In this document: positions 7,208-15,737 of the stretch, piece after piece | Position numbering within the stretch: the first letter of the stretch is position 1 | How the letters are laid out: each line of letters opens with the position of its first letter | Assembly (NCBI GenBank): GCA_964513465.1 | Contig: CAZEMR010000033.1 | Coordinates: 1 to 33,650, forward strand | Length of the DNA: 33,650 bases | Reading direction: 5' to 3' | Source of the DNA: CAZEMR01 sp964513465 | GTDB taxonomy: Bacteria > Bacteroidota > Ignavibacteria > Kapaibacteriales > UBA2268 | The notes under the pieces: generated by a model | Told to the model about the DNA's origin: nothing | The model's input: only the letters and a program-made list of their open reading frames with translations | Databases searched by the model: none | Made by a program: the position numbers and the translations under genes

Positions 7208-8416
7208 TTACATATATCTGTGGATCAGGCCTTCCTGCTTGACGAAGTCGGGCTTATATTCCGCGGGCTGGCGGCCAAAGCATACGCCGAGCGATTCGTA
7301 GAAGGAAATTTCCTCGAGATTAACATAGCGCTGCTTAATTGCCTCGCTTGTCGAGATATAGGTAATATGCGAATGCTCCACTCCGACGACTGTGACGCCC
7401 CAGATGCCCTGCTCGATCAGCAATACAGCCGCGCCGCCGGTCTGCTTGCCGAATGTGACATCGTAGCTGCTGGTTTCGCCCGCTCGCACGAGGTGGCCAA
7501 GCACTATCTCGCGGATTTCGGGATACATATAAATATTCTCGACGTATATGCCTTCCTGGCGGAGAATGAATTCCCAGTCCTTGTCTTCTTTCATGCGGCG
7601 TTCGAGTTCGCGGCGTACATACTGGCCCGCTCCGGAGAGTTTCTGATGGCCGAAGGAATCTTTCTGGTTTTCGTCGGTAAAGTGCTCGCCCTGTTTGTTC
7701 TTGACGCCCTCGGCTGCGACGATAATATATGTCGCGCCTTTGACGTCGCTCGAGAGCAAACGGCTAAGGTATGTTTTTTTGAAATGGTCGTAGACTACGT
7801 CGTAGTCCACATATATTTCCGGGATCAGGATACTGTCGGCGTCGGCGCCGATGCCGCCGCGGAATGCGGTATGCCCGGCGTAACGCCCGAATACCTCGAT
7901 CACCAGTGCGCGGTTGTGCGTAAGGCCGGTAGTGCGGAGGTCCGAGGCAAATTTCGAAATACGGTTGATCGTCGAATCGCCGCCGACTGAATATGTCTGA
8001 AGGTCGAGGTCCATCGTCTTCGGCACATGCACGCATTTGATGCCTTTTTCGATCAGGTCGACCACCACCGAGCCGGTGTCGTCGCCGCCGGCTATGATGA
8101 GGCCGTCGATTTTGTGCTTATCGAGTCCCGCGCGGATTTTCTCGTACTTTTTCTCGTCCTGAATCTTGCTTATTTTAACTCGCGAGTGGCCCGCTTCGGA
8201 GCCTGCGACTTCGGAGCTTATCCGGTCGCTGCGAGCAAAGTCTATAGTGACGGGCGTAAGGTCGAGCAGGTTGTATAGCCCGGCATAGCCATTGGGAATA
8301 AGGCAGGGCTCGACATTCAGATGGTGGCACATCCGTGCGGCGCCGTTGATGACGGCGTTGAGTCCTCCGCAATCGCCACCGCTGGTGATGATCCCTATTT
8401 TTTTAACGCTTGGCAT
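7208..8416 (-). CDS. 6-phosphofructokinase, probably pyrophosphate-dependent
   Basis: A 402-residue phosphofructokinase that phosphorylates fructose 6-phosphate in glycolysis. Visible motifs: the N-terminal phosphoryl-donor loop ITSGGDCGGLN (10-20), GGDDT (110-114), the catalytic loop PKTMDLDL (132-139, with Asp136 as catalytic base), the substrate block EVFGRYAGHTA and the late block YDVTFGKQTGG. ATP enzymes normally have Gly at the second Asp of GGDDT and Gly in place of Lys133; Asp plus Lys is the established signature of pyrophosphate-dependent enzymes. The usual TIDND is TMDLD here, with Leu replacing Asn, which is uncommon. A good AGGAG site precedes the ATG. The downstream dnaJ-like gene is over 120 bases away. 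PPi dependence is inferred from residues, not shown. Confidence 0.92.
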   Translation of the reverse strand: MPSVKKIGIITSGGDCGGLNAVINGAARMCHHLNVEPCLIPNGYAGLYNLLDLTPVTIDFARSDRISSEVAGSEAGHSRVKISKIQDEKKYEKIRAGLDKHKIDGLIIAGGDDTGSVVVDLIEKGIKCVHVPKTMDLDLQTYSVGGDSTINRISKFASDLRTTGLTHNRALVIEVFGRYAGHTAFRGGIGADADSILIPEIYVDYDVVYDHFKKTYLSRLLSSDVKGATYIIVAAEGVKNKQGEHFTDENQKDSFGHQKLSGAGQYVRRELERRMKEDKDWEFILRQEGIYVENIYMYPEIREIVLGHLVRAGETSSYDVTFGKQTGGAAVLLIEQGIWGVTVVGVEHSHITYISTSEAIKQRYVNLEEISFYESLGVCFGRQPAEYKPDFVKQEGLIHRYM

Positions 8417-8796
8417 AGTATCTCCTGGGTGAATTCAATATTAATTTTGATATATTTGTAAAAGATTGACATTAAAATTAACTAAAAGAGCAAATTACGC
8501 TTGATTTTTGGCAAATTCAGCCGAATAATAACTTTATCCGGCATGGTTATCCCAAAAGGATTCCGCAATTTTGGCCATTTGCATTAATTAAAAAAATATA
8601 ATATATAAATTATGAAATAGCGGGCAAAATAAATAATGCTTTTTCAGGGTTTGCTGAGCTGAAGATTAACTATGAGTTAAAAATTATTTATTATTATCCC
8701 TATAATTTATGCAAATTCTTTTATATATTAGACATTATCGATTATATATTATCTGATATTCATAATAATTTAGGCTATCATTCGGATATATTTGTC
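8417..8796. other. AT-rich divergent intergenic region
   Basis: This 380-base gap separates two divergent genes and must hold both promoters. Next to the minus-strand gene there is an AGGAG ribosome-binding site. Next to the plus-strand gene there is a TATATTTG box (8787-8794) ending 2 bases before the ATG, with no convincing -33 partner. No ORF, stable hairpin or repeat was seen. Confidence 0.5.
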
Positions 8797-9681
8797 ATGG
8801 AAGCACAACACAAAGAATTAGAAGAGCTCGTCGACGTTCTGGCCGAGCAGCTTGCCACGAATTTCTACCAGACCACTCAGCTGCTTGGCACTATTGTGAC
8901 GTTTATAGAATATTATTATGACGGCAGTCACTCCAGATTCGTTTCCGATAAGTCCGCAGAGCTTGCAGCGCTTCTGGATATGAGCGAGGAAGCAGTCACC
9001 GAAGTACGGTTTGCCGGGCTTTTGCACGACATCGGCAAGCTGGGGATGAAGGACAACGTGCTGTTCAAATATCCCAACGAGATGTCCGATTCGGAGTATA
9101 AGCAGTATACGATGCACCCCATAGTAGGCCGCCAGATACTGATCAAGCACGACGGCTTTAAGAATATCGCCGAGATCGTCTATCAGCATCACGAAAAGCT
9201 GGACGGCTCGGGATTCCCTAATCACCTGACTGCCAAAGATATACATCCCGGCGCGGCAATAATCGGAGTGGTGGATTATTATCACAATTCTATGTTCAAG
9301 CGCAAGAAGCGCCGCACCAATCAGACCGGCTCGACTTATTCGTATTCGAGCACGGGGTCGTTTCTGGAATCGACTTCCGACAGGTATTCGGCCACGATGA
9401 ATTACCTGAACCAGAAGGCAGGAGTGCTCTACGACCGCAAGGTGGTGCAGTCTTTTATCGGGATGATGGAATCCGAGCGCCGCATTATTGGCCGCAAGAC
9501 CGTCATGCGGGTGCCGGTCAATAAGCTGGAACCGGGCATGGTTTTCGCCGAGGATTATTTTACCTCGTTCGGACTTCTGATAGCCGCGCGCGGCGAGGCA
9601 ATCGGCCCGGAAATGGTGCGCGCACTGGTCCGGTTCGCCGAATCGGGAGAGATCCCCCACAAAATTCTCGTAGTAAAATAA
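8797..9681 (+). CDS. HD-GYP domain protein, putative cyclic-di-GMP phosphodiesterase
   Basis: A 294-residue protein whose residues about 40-240 form an HD-GYP domain: LLHDIGKLG with His77-Asp78, HP in MHPIVGRQIL, and HHEKLDGSGFP with His131-His132 and the GYP-like loop at 136-141 (GSGFP in place of the usual GSGYP). The metal ligands appear complete, so hydrolysis of c-di-GMP is plausible. A Ser/Thr/Tyr-rich stretch of about 35 residues (GSTYSYSSTGSF region) is inserted after the GYP loop. The C-terminal 60 residues (PVNKLEPGMVFAEDYF, GLLIAARGE) resemble the small module that often follows HD-GYP domains. No receiver is fused, but a lone receiver gene starts 14 bases after the stop, so the two may act as a split response regulator. 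Confidence 0.88.
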   Translation: MEAQHKELEELVDVLAEQLATNFYQTTQLLGTIVTFIEYYYDGSHSRFVSDKSAELAALLDMSEEAVTEVRFAGLLHDIGKLGMKDNVLFKYPNEMSDSEYKQYTMHPIVGRQILIKHDGFKNIAEIVYQHHEKLDGSGFPNHLTAKDIHPGAAIIGVVDYYHNSMFKRKKRRTNQTGSTYSYSSTGSFLESTSDRYSATMNYLNQKAGVLYDRKVVQSFIGMMESERRIIGRKTVMRVPVNKLEPGMVFAEDYFTSFGLLIAARGEAIGPEMVRALVRFAESGEIPHKILVVK

Positions 9682-9695
9682 TTACAGGTCAATAA

Positions 9696-10097
9696 ATGGA
9701 ATTTCCGAATCATACAATACTGCTGGTGGACGACGAAGAGGGCTATCGCAAATTCATGCGTGCAGTGCTCGAAAAAGGGCTTAAGGTGCGCATAGACGAG
9801 GCCGCCAATCCCAAACAGGCATTTGAATATCTCGAAGAAAATCTGCCTTCATTGATTATTCTGGATATGCAAATGCCTGTGATGGACGGCTATAAGGCGC
9901 TCCGGCTGATGCGACAGAACGAGCGCACCCGCCATATTCCCGTAATTGCCTGCACCGGAATATATACCAAGGATTTATTGGCAAGCCTGGCCAAACTCCG
10001 CATCGCTGATTATATCGTAAAGCCGGTCTATGGAGATGTGCTTCTGGAAAAAGTTGGAAAAGTAATGTACAAAATCGAGAAAAACCAGCCGGTATGA
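9696..10097 (+). CDS. single-domain response regulator (CheY-like receiver)
   Basis: A 133-residue protein that is one receiver domain and little else. Acidic pocket Asp12-Asp13, phospho-acceptor Asp57 in LIILDMQMP, switch residue Thr87 in IACTG and Lys109 in IVKP are all present, so it should be phosphorylated by a histidine kinase. It has no output domain. It starts 14 bases after the HD-GYP gene and its stop overlaps the holA start by 4 bases (ATGA), so the three genes are probably translated from one message. The HD-GYP protein is the obvious partner, since such domains are commonly controlled by receivers. No kinase is adjacent; the multi-PAS hybrid kinase lies about 10 kb away, and a link to it would be speculation. 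Confidence 0.9.
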   Translation: MEFPNHTILLVDDEEGYRKFMRAVLEKGLKVRIDEAANPKQAFEYLEENLPSLIILDMQMPVMDGYKALRLMRQNERTRHIPVIACTGIYTKDLLASLAKLRIADYIVKPVYGDVLLEKVGKVMYKIEKNQPV

Positions 10098-11170
10098 GCG
10101 ATCCCACAGACAGATTAATTGCTTCCGATAAACTGCCTTCCGTGCTTCTGATATTCGGAGAGGAGGATTTCCTGGTCGAGGAGGCATACCGCAGAGTAGT
10201 CGACAAAGCAGTCCGCAACGAACAAGACCGCTTCAATACCGATATGCTCAGCGGCGAAGAGACTACAATCGAGGCAGTGGTCGATATTGCCCGCTCGTAT
10301 CCGATGATGTCCGACCGCCGGGTCGTGGTAGTCAAAAATTTCGATAAATTATTCTCCGGCCGCACATCCAAAAAGAATATCGACGACCATCCGTTCGCTA
10401 AATATCTTGCCGCTCCGCCGGACGCGACTTTCATGCTGCTATTGGGCGCCCCGGACAGCCTGAAGGGATTCACCGCCTCACAAAAAAAGAAGCGCGGAGC
10501 CAAAAAAGCCGCCGACCAGAAATTCCCGTTCAATATACTGCTCGAACGATACAAATGGATAGAATATGGCAAGATATACGAATCGGACTTCCCTGCCTGG
10601 GCGGAAAGCCGCATCAAGAGCCACGGCAAAAAAATCCGCCCCGAGGCGGTCGAGCTGCTAATTGGCCAGAGCGGCCAGACACTGCGCGATATTAACAACG
10701 AGATCGAAAAAATAATTATAAATATTGGCGATAAATCGGTCATAGACGCAGACGATGTCGCCCAGGTGGTCGGCGCTTCTCGCAAATTCAACGTATTCGA
10801 GCTGCAGAACGCAATCTCGGCGCGATCGGCCGAAAAAGCCACGCTGATACTCGAGAATATGCTCGCCCATGAGCGTCAGGAAATGCTTATAATCACAATG
10901 CTTACGCGATATTTCACTGCGCTGTGGAAGCTAATGGAGCTTGCCGGACGCGAGACCAATCAATACAACCTGGCGCGCCAGGCCGGCATAAGCTTTTATT
11001 TTCTGGCGGAATACCAGAAGGCGCTGCGCAATTACCGCCCCGCCGAGCTGGACAACGCATTCACCGCGCTGCGCCGCGCCGACCGCGAGCTGAAGACCTC
11101 CTCGGGCAGCAATATATACATAATGCAGAAAATGCTGCTCTCGATAATCGATGGCGAAACCCTGCCCTGA
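10094..11170 (+). CDS. holA: DNA polymerase III subunit delta
   Basis: A 358-residue clamp-loader subunit that opens the sliding clamp so the loader can place it on primed DNA. Recognisable blocks are LLIFGEEDFLVEEAYRRV (about 18-35), RRVVVVKNFDKLF (about 76-88), and a C-terminal helical collar. Family-typical stretches are GQTLRDINNEIEKI, the NVFELQNAI block and the ML..Y...LWKL region. Length is normal for HolA. There is an insertion of basic residues around 128-150 (SQKKKRGAKKAADQK). The start overlaps the receiver gene by 4 bases, so expression is likely coupled. A T-rich hairpin of doubtful value follows the stop (see rejected items). Confidence 0.9.
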   Translation: MSDPTDRLIASDKLPSVLLIFGEEDFLVEEAYRRVVDKAVRNEQDRFNTDMLSGEETTIEAVVDIARSYPMMSDRRVVVVKNFDKLFSGRTSKKNIDDHPFAKYLAAPPDATFMLLLGAPDSLKGFTASQKKKRGAKKAADQKFPFNILLERYKWIEYGKIYESDFPAWAESRIKSHGKKIRPEAVELLIGQSGQTLRDINNEIEKIIINIGDKSVIDADDVAQVVGASRKFNVFELQNAISARSAEKATLILENMLAHERQEMLIITMLTRYFTALWKLMELAGRETNQYNLARQAGISFYFLAEYQKALRNYRPAELDNAFTALRRADRELKTSSGSNIYIMQKMLLSIIDGETLP

Positions 11171-11317
11171 CGAATTCCTTTTTTTGGAATTATTTCTAAT
11201 AATTTCCCAAAAAATTTATTATATAGAAATGCGCCCGAAATTGCGTAATTTTGTAGTTTCTGCTCAACACTATTTACCCTGAAATCAAATATGTTAAATA
11301 AATAAATCATTTATGCA

Positions 11318-13024
11318 ATGAGACAATCCAAAAATTTTATACCCACACTGAAGGAAGTCGGCCAGGAGGCCCAGATCATATCTCACAAACTGATGCTGCG
11401 CTCCGGCCTGGTGCGCCAGGTGGCATCGGGCGTGTTTTCCTTCCTGCCGCTGGGATATAACGTACTCAAAAAAATCATGAACATACTCCGCGAGGAAATG
11501 GACGCAATCGGCGGTCAGGAATTCCTGTTGCCGGCGCTCAATCCTATCGAAATCTGGGAGCAGACCGGCAGGGTCGAAGCCATGGGCGATGTGATGTTTC
11601 ACCTCAAAAACCGCGAAGGCCTTGTGCTGGCCCCGACTCACGAGGAAATAATCACTTACCATGCGCGCCAGCATGTGCGTTCCTATCGCGATATGCCGCA
11701 GATATGGTACCAAATTCAGACTAAATTCCGCAACGAGCCGCGCCCCAAATCCGGCGTACTCCGCGGCCGGCAGTTCATTATGAAGGACGCCTACTCGCTG
11801 GACACAAGCTGGGAGGGCCTCGACGAAAGCTACGACAAGCATTTCGAGGCTTATCAGAAAATATTCGATCGCTGCGGGCTGAAGTATTTCGTAGTCGGCG
11901 CATCAAGCGGCGCGATGGGCGGCCGCCAGTCGCAGGAATTTATGGTCGAGTCGGACTCCGGCGAGGACACCTGCGCAATCTGCGATAATTGCGGATACGC
12001 CGCGAATATCGAAGTGGCCGAATCCAAAAAGCGGCCGGTCGGACGACTGCCCGAAAATCCCGAACCTGAGCAGTTCGCTACCCCCAATGCGCGCACAATC
12101 GACGAGCTGATGGAGCAGTATGAAATACCCGAGGAGCGCTGCGCCAAGTCTGTTGTATATATGGTGGATGGCAAGCCGGTGCTTATCTTTATGCGTGGCA
12201 ATGACGAGCTTAACGAAACCAAGCTGCAGTCGGTATTCGGCACCGCGAACACGCGCCCGGCCACCAACGACGAGCTTAAGGAATATACCGGCGCCGAACA
12301 CGGATCGATCGGCCCGATTAATCTTAAATCAAAAGACATCAAAGTCATAGCCGATCAGGCGCTGATCGACGCCAACGGACTCGTCAGCGGCGCTAACCGC
12401 GATGGCTACCATATCAAAAATATTGATTTCCAGCGCGACGCCAATATCGAAGCGTACCACGATCTGCGCACCGTCCGGTCGGGCGAACCCTGCATGGAAT
12501 GCGGCAACGTGCTGCGAGTGGTCAAGGCAATCGAGCTGGGGCATATATTCAAGCTCGGCACTAAATATTCCGAAGCACTCGAAGCGAAATTCCTGGATCC
12601 CGACGGCAAAGAGCAGCCAATAATCATGGGCAGCTACGGCATCGGAGTAGAGCGCATTCTGGCATGCTTTATCGAACAGAACTACGACGACGCCGGCATA
12701 ATCTGGCGCGCGCCGATTACTCCATTCCATGTGCATATCCTTGGCCTTAGCATCAATAAATTCGAAGAAGTGGGCAAAACCTGCGAGAAATTCTACGAAG
12801 AGCTCGGCCAGGCCGGATTCGAAGCGCTTTATGACGACCGCAATGAATCGCCCGGCATTAAATTTAACGATGCCGATCTGATCGGTATTCCGGTGCAGCT
12901 CATAGTGGGCAATAAGAATCTTAAAGACGGCAATGTCGAAATCAAATTCCGCGACTCCGGCGATCGCAAAGTGGTCGCCCTCGATGAAGTGATTGGTACA
13001 ATAAAGGAATATTACAATAAATGA
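11318..13024 (+). CDS. proS: prolyl-tRNA synthetase (bacterial type, with editing insertion)
   Basis: A 568-residue class II aminoacyl-tRNA synthetase that attaches proline to tRNA-Pro. Motif 1 lies in VASGVFSFLPLG (about 35-46), motif 2 in the FRNEPRPKSGVLRGR block (about 140), and motif 3 in MGSYGIGVERIL. The TxE loop reads APTHEEI. An insertion of about 180 residues between motifs 2 and 3 is the editing domain that removes mischarged alanine. The C-terminal anticodon-binding domain begins near 470 (VHILGLS) and includes the AGFEALYDDR block. Length matches bacterial ProS. A TAATTTTG box at 11246-11253 could be the -7 element of its promoter, giving a leader of about 60 bases; no matching -33 box is visible. 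Confidence 0.96.
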   Translation: MRQSKNFIPTLKEVGQEAQIISHKLMLRSGLVRQVASGVFSFLPLGYNVLKKIMNILREEMDAIGGQEFLLPALNPIEIWEQTGRVEAMGDVMFHLKNREGLVLAPTHEEIITYHARQHVRSYRDMPQIWYQIQTKFRNEPRPKSGVLRGRQFIMKDAYSLDTSWEGLDESYDKHFEAYQKIFDRCGLKYFVVGASSGAMGGRQSQEFMVESDSGEDTCAICDNCGYAANIEVAESKKRPVGRLPENPEPEQFATPNARTIDELMEQYEIPEERCAKSVVYMVDGKPVLIFMRGNDELNETKLQSVFGTANTRPATNDELKEYTGAEHGSIGPINLKSKDIKVIADQALIDANGLVSGANRDGYHIKNIDFQRDANIEAYHDLRTVRSGEPCMECGNVLRVVKAIELGHIFKLGTKYSEALEAKFLDPDGKEQPIIMGSYGIGVERILACFIEQNYDDAGIIWRAPITPFHVHILGLSINKFEEVGKTCEKFYEELGQAGFEALYDDRNESPGIKFNDADLIGIPVQLIVGNKNLKDGNVEIKFRDSGDRKVVALDEVIGTIKEYYNK

Positions 13025-13029
13025 GCCGC

Positions 13030-13063
13030 GACGGCCTTTATTTAATTACACCGTCATTTTTTT
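13030..13063 (+). terminator. weak possible terminator after proS
   Basis: GACGG (13030-13034) can pair with CCGTC (13051-13055), followed by ATTTTTTT (13056-13063). The stem is only 5 bp and the loop is 16 bases, so termination may be inefficient. A smaller hairpin, GCCGCGACGGC, competes. Confidence 0.3.
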
Positions 13064-13105
13064 GGCAATTAATTGAAAAGAAGAGCGAATCAACCGCGGC
13101 TTTTT

Positions 13106-13933
13106 ATGGAACATATAGCCGACTTACATATACATTCGGTATTCTCTGACGGACTTCTGACTCCGGAGCAGATTTTTATCAAAGCTAAGGATAATGGTAT
13201 TTCTGCGATCAGCATCACCGATCACGACTCGATCGACGGCAACATCATCGCGCTCGAGCTAAGCAGTAAATACGATATCGACTTCCTTACCGGGGTAGAG
13301 TTCTCCTGCTACGACGGCGGGCGCGAATACCACATACTTGCCTACGGGCTGGACGTATTCAACGAGCATTTGCGATTGCAGCTCGGGGAATTCCAGGTCG
13401 CACGCTATCGCCGCGCCGAAATTATCCACCAAAAGCTGGCCTCGCTCGGAGTCGATATCGACTTCGATCTGATTGTCGAGAAAGCGGGCAAAGCGCCCAT
13501 CTCGCGGCCGCATATCGCCACAGCGCTGGTCGATCTGGGGGTGGTCACTCATTACAAGGAAGCTTTCGAACGGCTCATTGGCGACGGCTGCCCTGCCTAC
13601 GAACCCAAGCTGCATTTTGCAGTCGATAAGGCTATCCAGCTTATCAACGAATGCGGCGGAGTGGCTGTGCTGGCGCATCCCGGCCATATGGTCAATCAAT
13701 CCACATTATATAAAATAATTAAATTCGGACTGGACGGAATCGAAGTCGTGCACCCGATGCACAATGCCTACCTGCAGCGCTATTACCATTCGATCGCAAG
13801 CCAATACTGGCTGATCGAGACCGGTGGCTCGGATTATCACGGCACCCGCAGCTTCGATGAGGACAATTTCGGCAGATTCGTCGTTCCTATCGCCGCGGTG
13901 GAGTCAATCCGCACGCATATCGGCGAAGCCTAA
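13106..13933 (+). CDS. PHP-domain phosphoesterase (TrpH/YciV-like)
   Basis: A metal-dependent PHP-family phosphoesterase of about 275 residues. Metal-binding motifs appear in order: DLHIHSVFSDG near the N-terminus, ITDHDSIDG, GVEFSCYDG, SRPHIA, VLAHPGH and GGSDYHGTR near the C-terminus. The spacing fits the TrpH/YciV subgroup, characterised members of which act on 3',5'-nucleoside bisphosphates or trim RNA 5' ends; the substrate here is inference. The start at 13106 places the first motif at residues 6-16 as in relatives; a TTG at 13073 in the same frame would add 11 basic residues and cannot be excluded. Its stop overlaps the stop of the converging trmD gene by 4 bases, so no terminator separates them. 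Confidence 0.88.
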   Translation: MEHIADLHIHSVFSDGLLTPEQIFIKAKDNGISAISITDHDSIDGNIIALELSSKYDIDFLTGVEFSCYDGGREYHILAYGLDVFNEHLRLQLGEFQVARYRRAEIIHQKLASLGVDIDFDLIVEKAGKAPISRPHIATALVDLGVVTHYKEAFERLIGDGCPAYEPKLHFAVDKAIQLINECGGVAVLAHPGHMVNQSTLYKIIKFGLDGIEVVHPMHNAYLQRYYHSIASQYWLIETGGSDYHGTRSFDEDNFGRFVVPIAAVESIRTHIGEA

Positions 13934-14622
13934 TCCTCGAGCATATCCGGCCGGCGACGGCGGGTTTTGGCGAGCGCCTTTTCGTATCGCCATTTTTCAA
14001 TCGCTAAGTGATCCCCCGAAAGCAGCACCTCCGGCACCTTCATTCCGCGGAATTCCGCAGGCCGGGTGTATTGCGGCGCCTCGAGCAGACCCTCCATAAA
14101 CGAATCATTCAGCGCGGATTCCGAATGCCCCATTGCCCCCGGCAATAGACGCACAATCGCGTCGGTGAGCACACCCGCGGGGATTTCGCCGCCGCTCATT
14201 ACGTAGTCGCCGATCGAGATTTCTCGAGTAATCAGCGCGTCGCGCACCCGCTGATCGACCCCCTTGTAATGCCCGGCAAGTATGATAATGTTCCTATTGA
14301 GCGAAAGCTCGTTTGCAATCGATTGCTCAAGCCGTTCGCCGTCTGCGCTCATATATATAATCTCGTCGTAATCGTGCTCGGATCTGAGCCGGTCGATGCA
14401 TTTGAAAACCGGCGCGCACTGGATCAGCATACCTGCGCCCCCGCCAAACGGGTAATCGTCGATGTGGCGGAATTTGTCATCGGCGTAATCATGCAAATTA
14501 TGCACGAAAATCTCTACCACCCCCGCGTCGCGGGCATTGCGAACAATACTGTAATTAATCATGGAATCGAGTATTTCCGGCACCGCGGCTACGATATCGA
14601 TGCGCATTTTCGGCTCACTCAT
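13930..14622 (-). CDS. trmD: tRNA (guanine-N1-)-methyltransferase
   Basis: A 230-residue SPOUT-class enzyme that methylates G37 of tRNAs to prevent +1 frameshifting. Hallmarks are the N-terminal MRIDIVAAVPEIL, DDYPFGGGAGML (about 55-66), and the knot region with LAGHYKGVDQRV and GDYVMSGGEIPAGVLTDA. The C-terminal part includes the substrate loop NDSFMEGLLEAPQYTRP. Length is normal. Its start overlaps the end of rimM by 8 bases, so the two are translationally coupled, as is common for these partners. The usual neighbours rpsP (S16) and rplS (L19) are absent. The gene ends tail-to-tail with the PHP gene, sharing 4 bases. Confidence 0.96.
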   Translation of the reverse strand: MSEPKMRIDIVAAVPEILDSMINYSIVRNARDAGVVEIFVHNLHDYADDKFRHIDDYPFGGGAGMLIQCAPVFKCIDRLRSEHDYDEIIYMSADGERLEQSIANELSLNRNIIILAGHYKGVDQRVRDALITREISIGDYVMSGGEIPAGVLTDAIVRLLPGAMGHSESALNDSFMEGLLEAPQYTRPAEFRGMKVPEVLLSGDHLAIEKWRYEKALAKTRRRRPDMLED

Positions 14623-15148
14623 TGCCGCCCCCCATGGCCAGGTCCCATATCCCGTCGGGCAATTGTGCGTGAATTATTTTATTCTCTTTGTCCACTTTTT
14701 TAATAACTTCGTCCGTTACCGGAAGCGGCAGCTCGCCACGGTCGGTATCGACAATCCAGACGTCGTTGGCGGGCATATCGAGCACCTCGACTACTTTGCC
14801 GATCGACTCGCCCGACTCGAGATCGATCACGTCCGAACCGATCAGCTCGTCCTCAAAAATGATCTTTTCGTTGGCGCGGCGGATGTCCTCCTCGTCGATA
14901 AATATGCCGAATTCCTTCATATCGCGGGCCTGCTCGCGGGTCTGCACCTCGCGAAGCCGGACTATTGCGCCGCGATTCATGGATTTGAATTTATATAATG
15001 TGTAATCCCTCGCAAACGCAGGCGTATAGCCGATCTTGACGGTTATGCCCTCTGGCAGCGATTTCAACTCGTTGGGTACGTCGCGCAGCATGATCGCCCC
15101 CTCGACCCCGCGCGAGCCAGTGATTGTGCCAATATATCTAAGCGCCAT
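14615..15148 (-). CDS. rimM: ribosome maturation factor RimM
   Basis: A 177-residue 30S assembly factor that binds ribosomal protein S19 and assists 16S rRNA processing. The N-terminal RimM domain begins with YIGTITGSRGVEGAI and includes the LREVQTREQARDM block. The C-terminal PRC-barrel covers about 95-170 and includes DLESGESIGKVVEV, NDVWIVDTDRGELPLPVTDEV and the closing block with PDGIWDL. A strong GGGAGGAATT ribosome-binding site precedes the ATG, placed just after the dtd stop 10 bases away. trmD follows with an 8-base overlap. The dtd-rimM-trmD order groups tRNA and ribosome quality functions in one probable operon. Confidence 0.93.
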   Translation of the reverse strand: MALRYIGTITGSRGVEGAIMLRDVPNELKSLPEGITVKIGYTPAFARDYTLYKFKSMNRGAIVRLREVQTREQARDMKEFGIFIDEEDIRRANEKIIFEDELIGSDVIDLESGESIGKVVEVLDMPANDVWIVDTDRGELPLPVTDEVIKKVDKENKIIHAQLPDGIWDLAMGGGNE

Positions 15149-15157
15149 AATTCCTCC

Positions 15158-15607
15158 CTATTCGGATTCCTTTTCCAAAATAATTGTGACCGGCCCGGCA
15201 TTGGTCATTTCGATGTCCATCATCGCCCCGAACTCGCCGGTGGCTATATCGAGCGGATAATTCGTCCGCAAAAAATCGACCATCCGGTCGTAAAGCGGTT
15301 CTGATATTTCCGGCGGTGCGGCAGCCATAAAATTCGGACGGAAGCCCTTTTTCGGATCGCCGTAAATCGTAAAATTCGAGATCAGCATAATCCCGCCGCC
15401 GATGTCCATTGCCGAGCGGTTCATCTTTCCTTCGTCATCGGGAAAAACGCGCAAATTGGCTATTTTATTGCACATCCATTCGATTTCTTTATCGGTATCA
15501 TTACAGGCAATCCCGAGCAGAACAACCAGCCCGTCGTCAATTTCACCTGCGACTGAGCCGCCGATCGACACCCGGGCACGCGATACCCTCTGCACCACAG
15601 CTTTCAT
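15158..15607 (-). CDS. dtd: D-aminoacyl-tRNA deacylase
   Basis: A 149-residue enzyme that removes D-amino acids (and glycine) wrongly attached to tRNA. The two catalytic-pocket signatures are present: SNFTIYG (normally SQFTL) at about 90 and NAGPVTI near the C-terminus. The N-terminal MKAVVQRVSRARV is typical of the family. Asn in place of Gln in SQ is a small deviation. Length is standard. It is the first gene of the run with rimM and trmD. The 280 bases upstream hold a dispersed repeat and the terminator of the EF-G paralogue, so the dtd promoter must lie between that and the start; none was recognised. Confidence 0.95.
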   Translation of the reverse strand: MKAVVQRVSRARVSIGGSVAGEIDDGLVVLLGIACNDTDKEIEWMCNKIANLRVFPDDEGKMNRSAMDIGGGIMLISNFTIYGDPKKGFRPNFMAAAPPEISEPLYDRMVDFLRTNYPLDIATGEFGAMMDIEMTNAGPVTIILEKESE

Positions 15608-15737
15608 ATAAATCTCAGGAGATAATTAAACATATCCCAAATTTAAGAATTTAGTTCGAGAAATCAGAATACCATTGATTCCTGAATTTAACTGTTGGAC
15701 TTATAATGAAGAATAATCCCATCCACTCCCCCGCCGT

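Noticed and set aside
8787..8794. TATATTTG box directly before the HD-GYP start as an annotated promoter
   Set aside because: There is no TTTG at the expected -33 distance and the predicted transcript start would fall on or just after the ATG, so it is mentioned only as a pattern and not listed as a promoter.
8818..9660. 280-codon minus-strand open frame antisense to the HD-GYP gene
   Set aside because: The sense strand carries intact HD and GYP-like motifs; the antisense product matches nothing and lacks a start context.
11173..11191. AATTCC / GGAATT hairpin with seven T after holA
   Set aside because: The T residues form the loop rather than following the stem, the stem is only 6 bp and AT-rich, and an alternative pairing with downstream sequence exists. 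Not convincing as a terminator.
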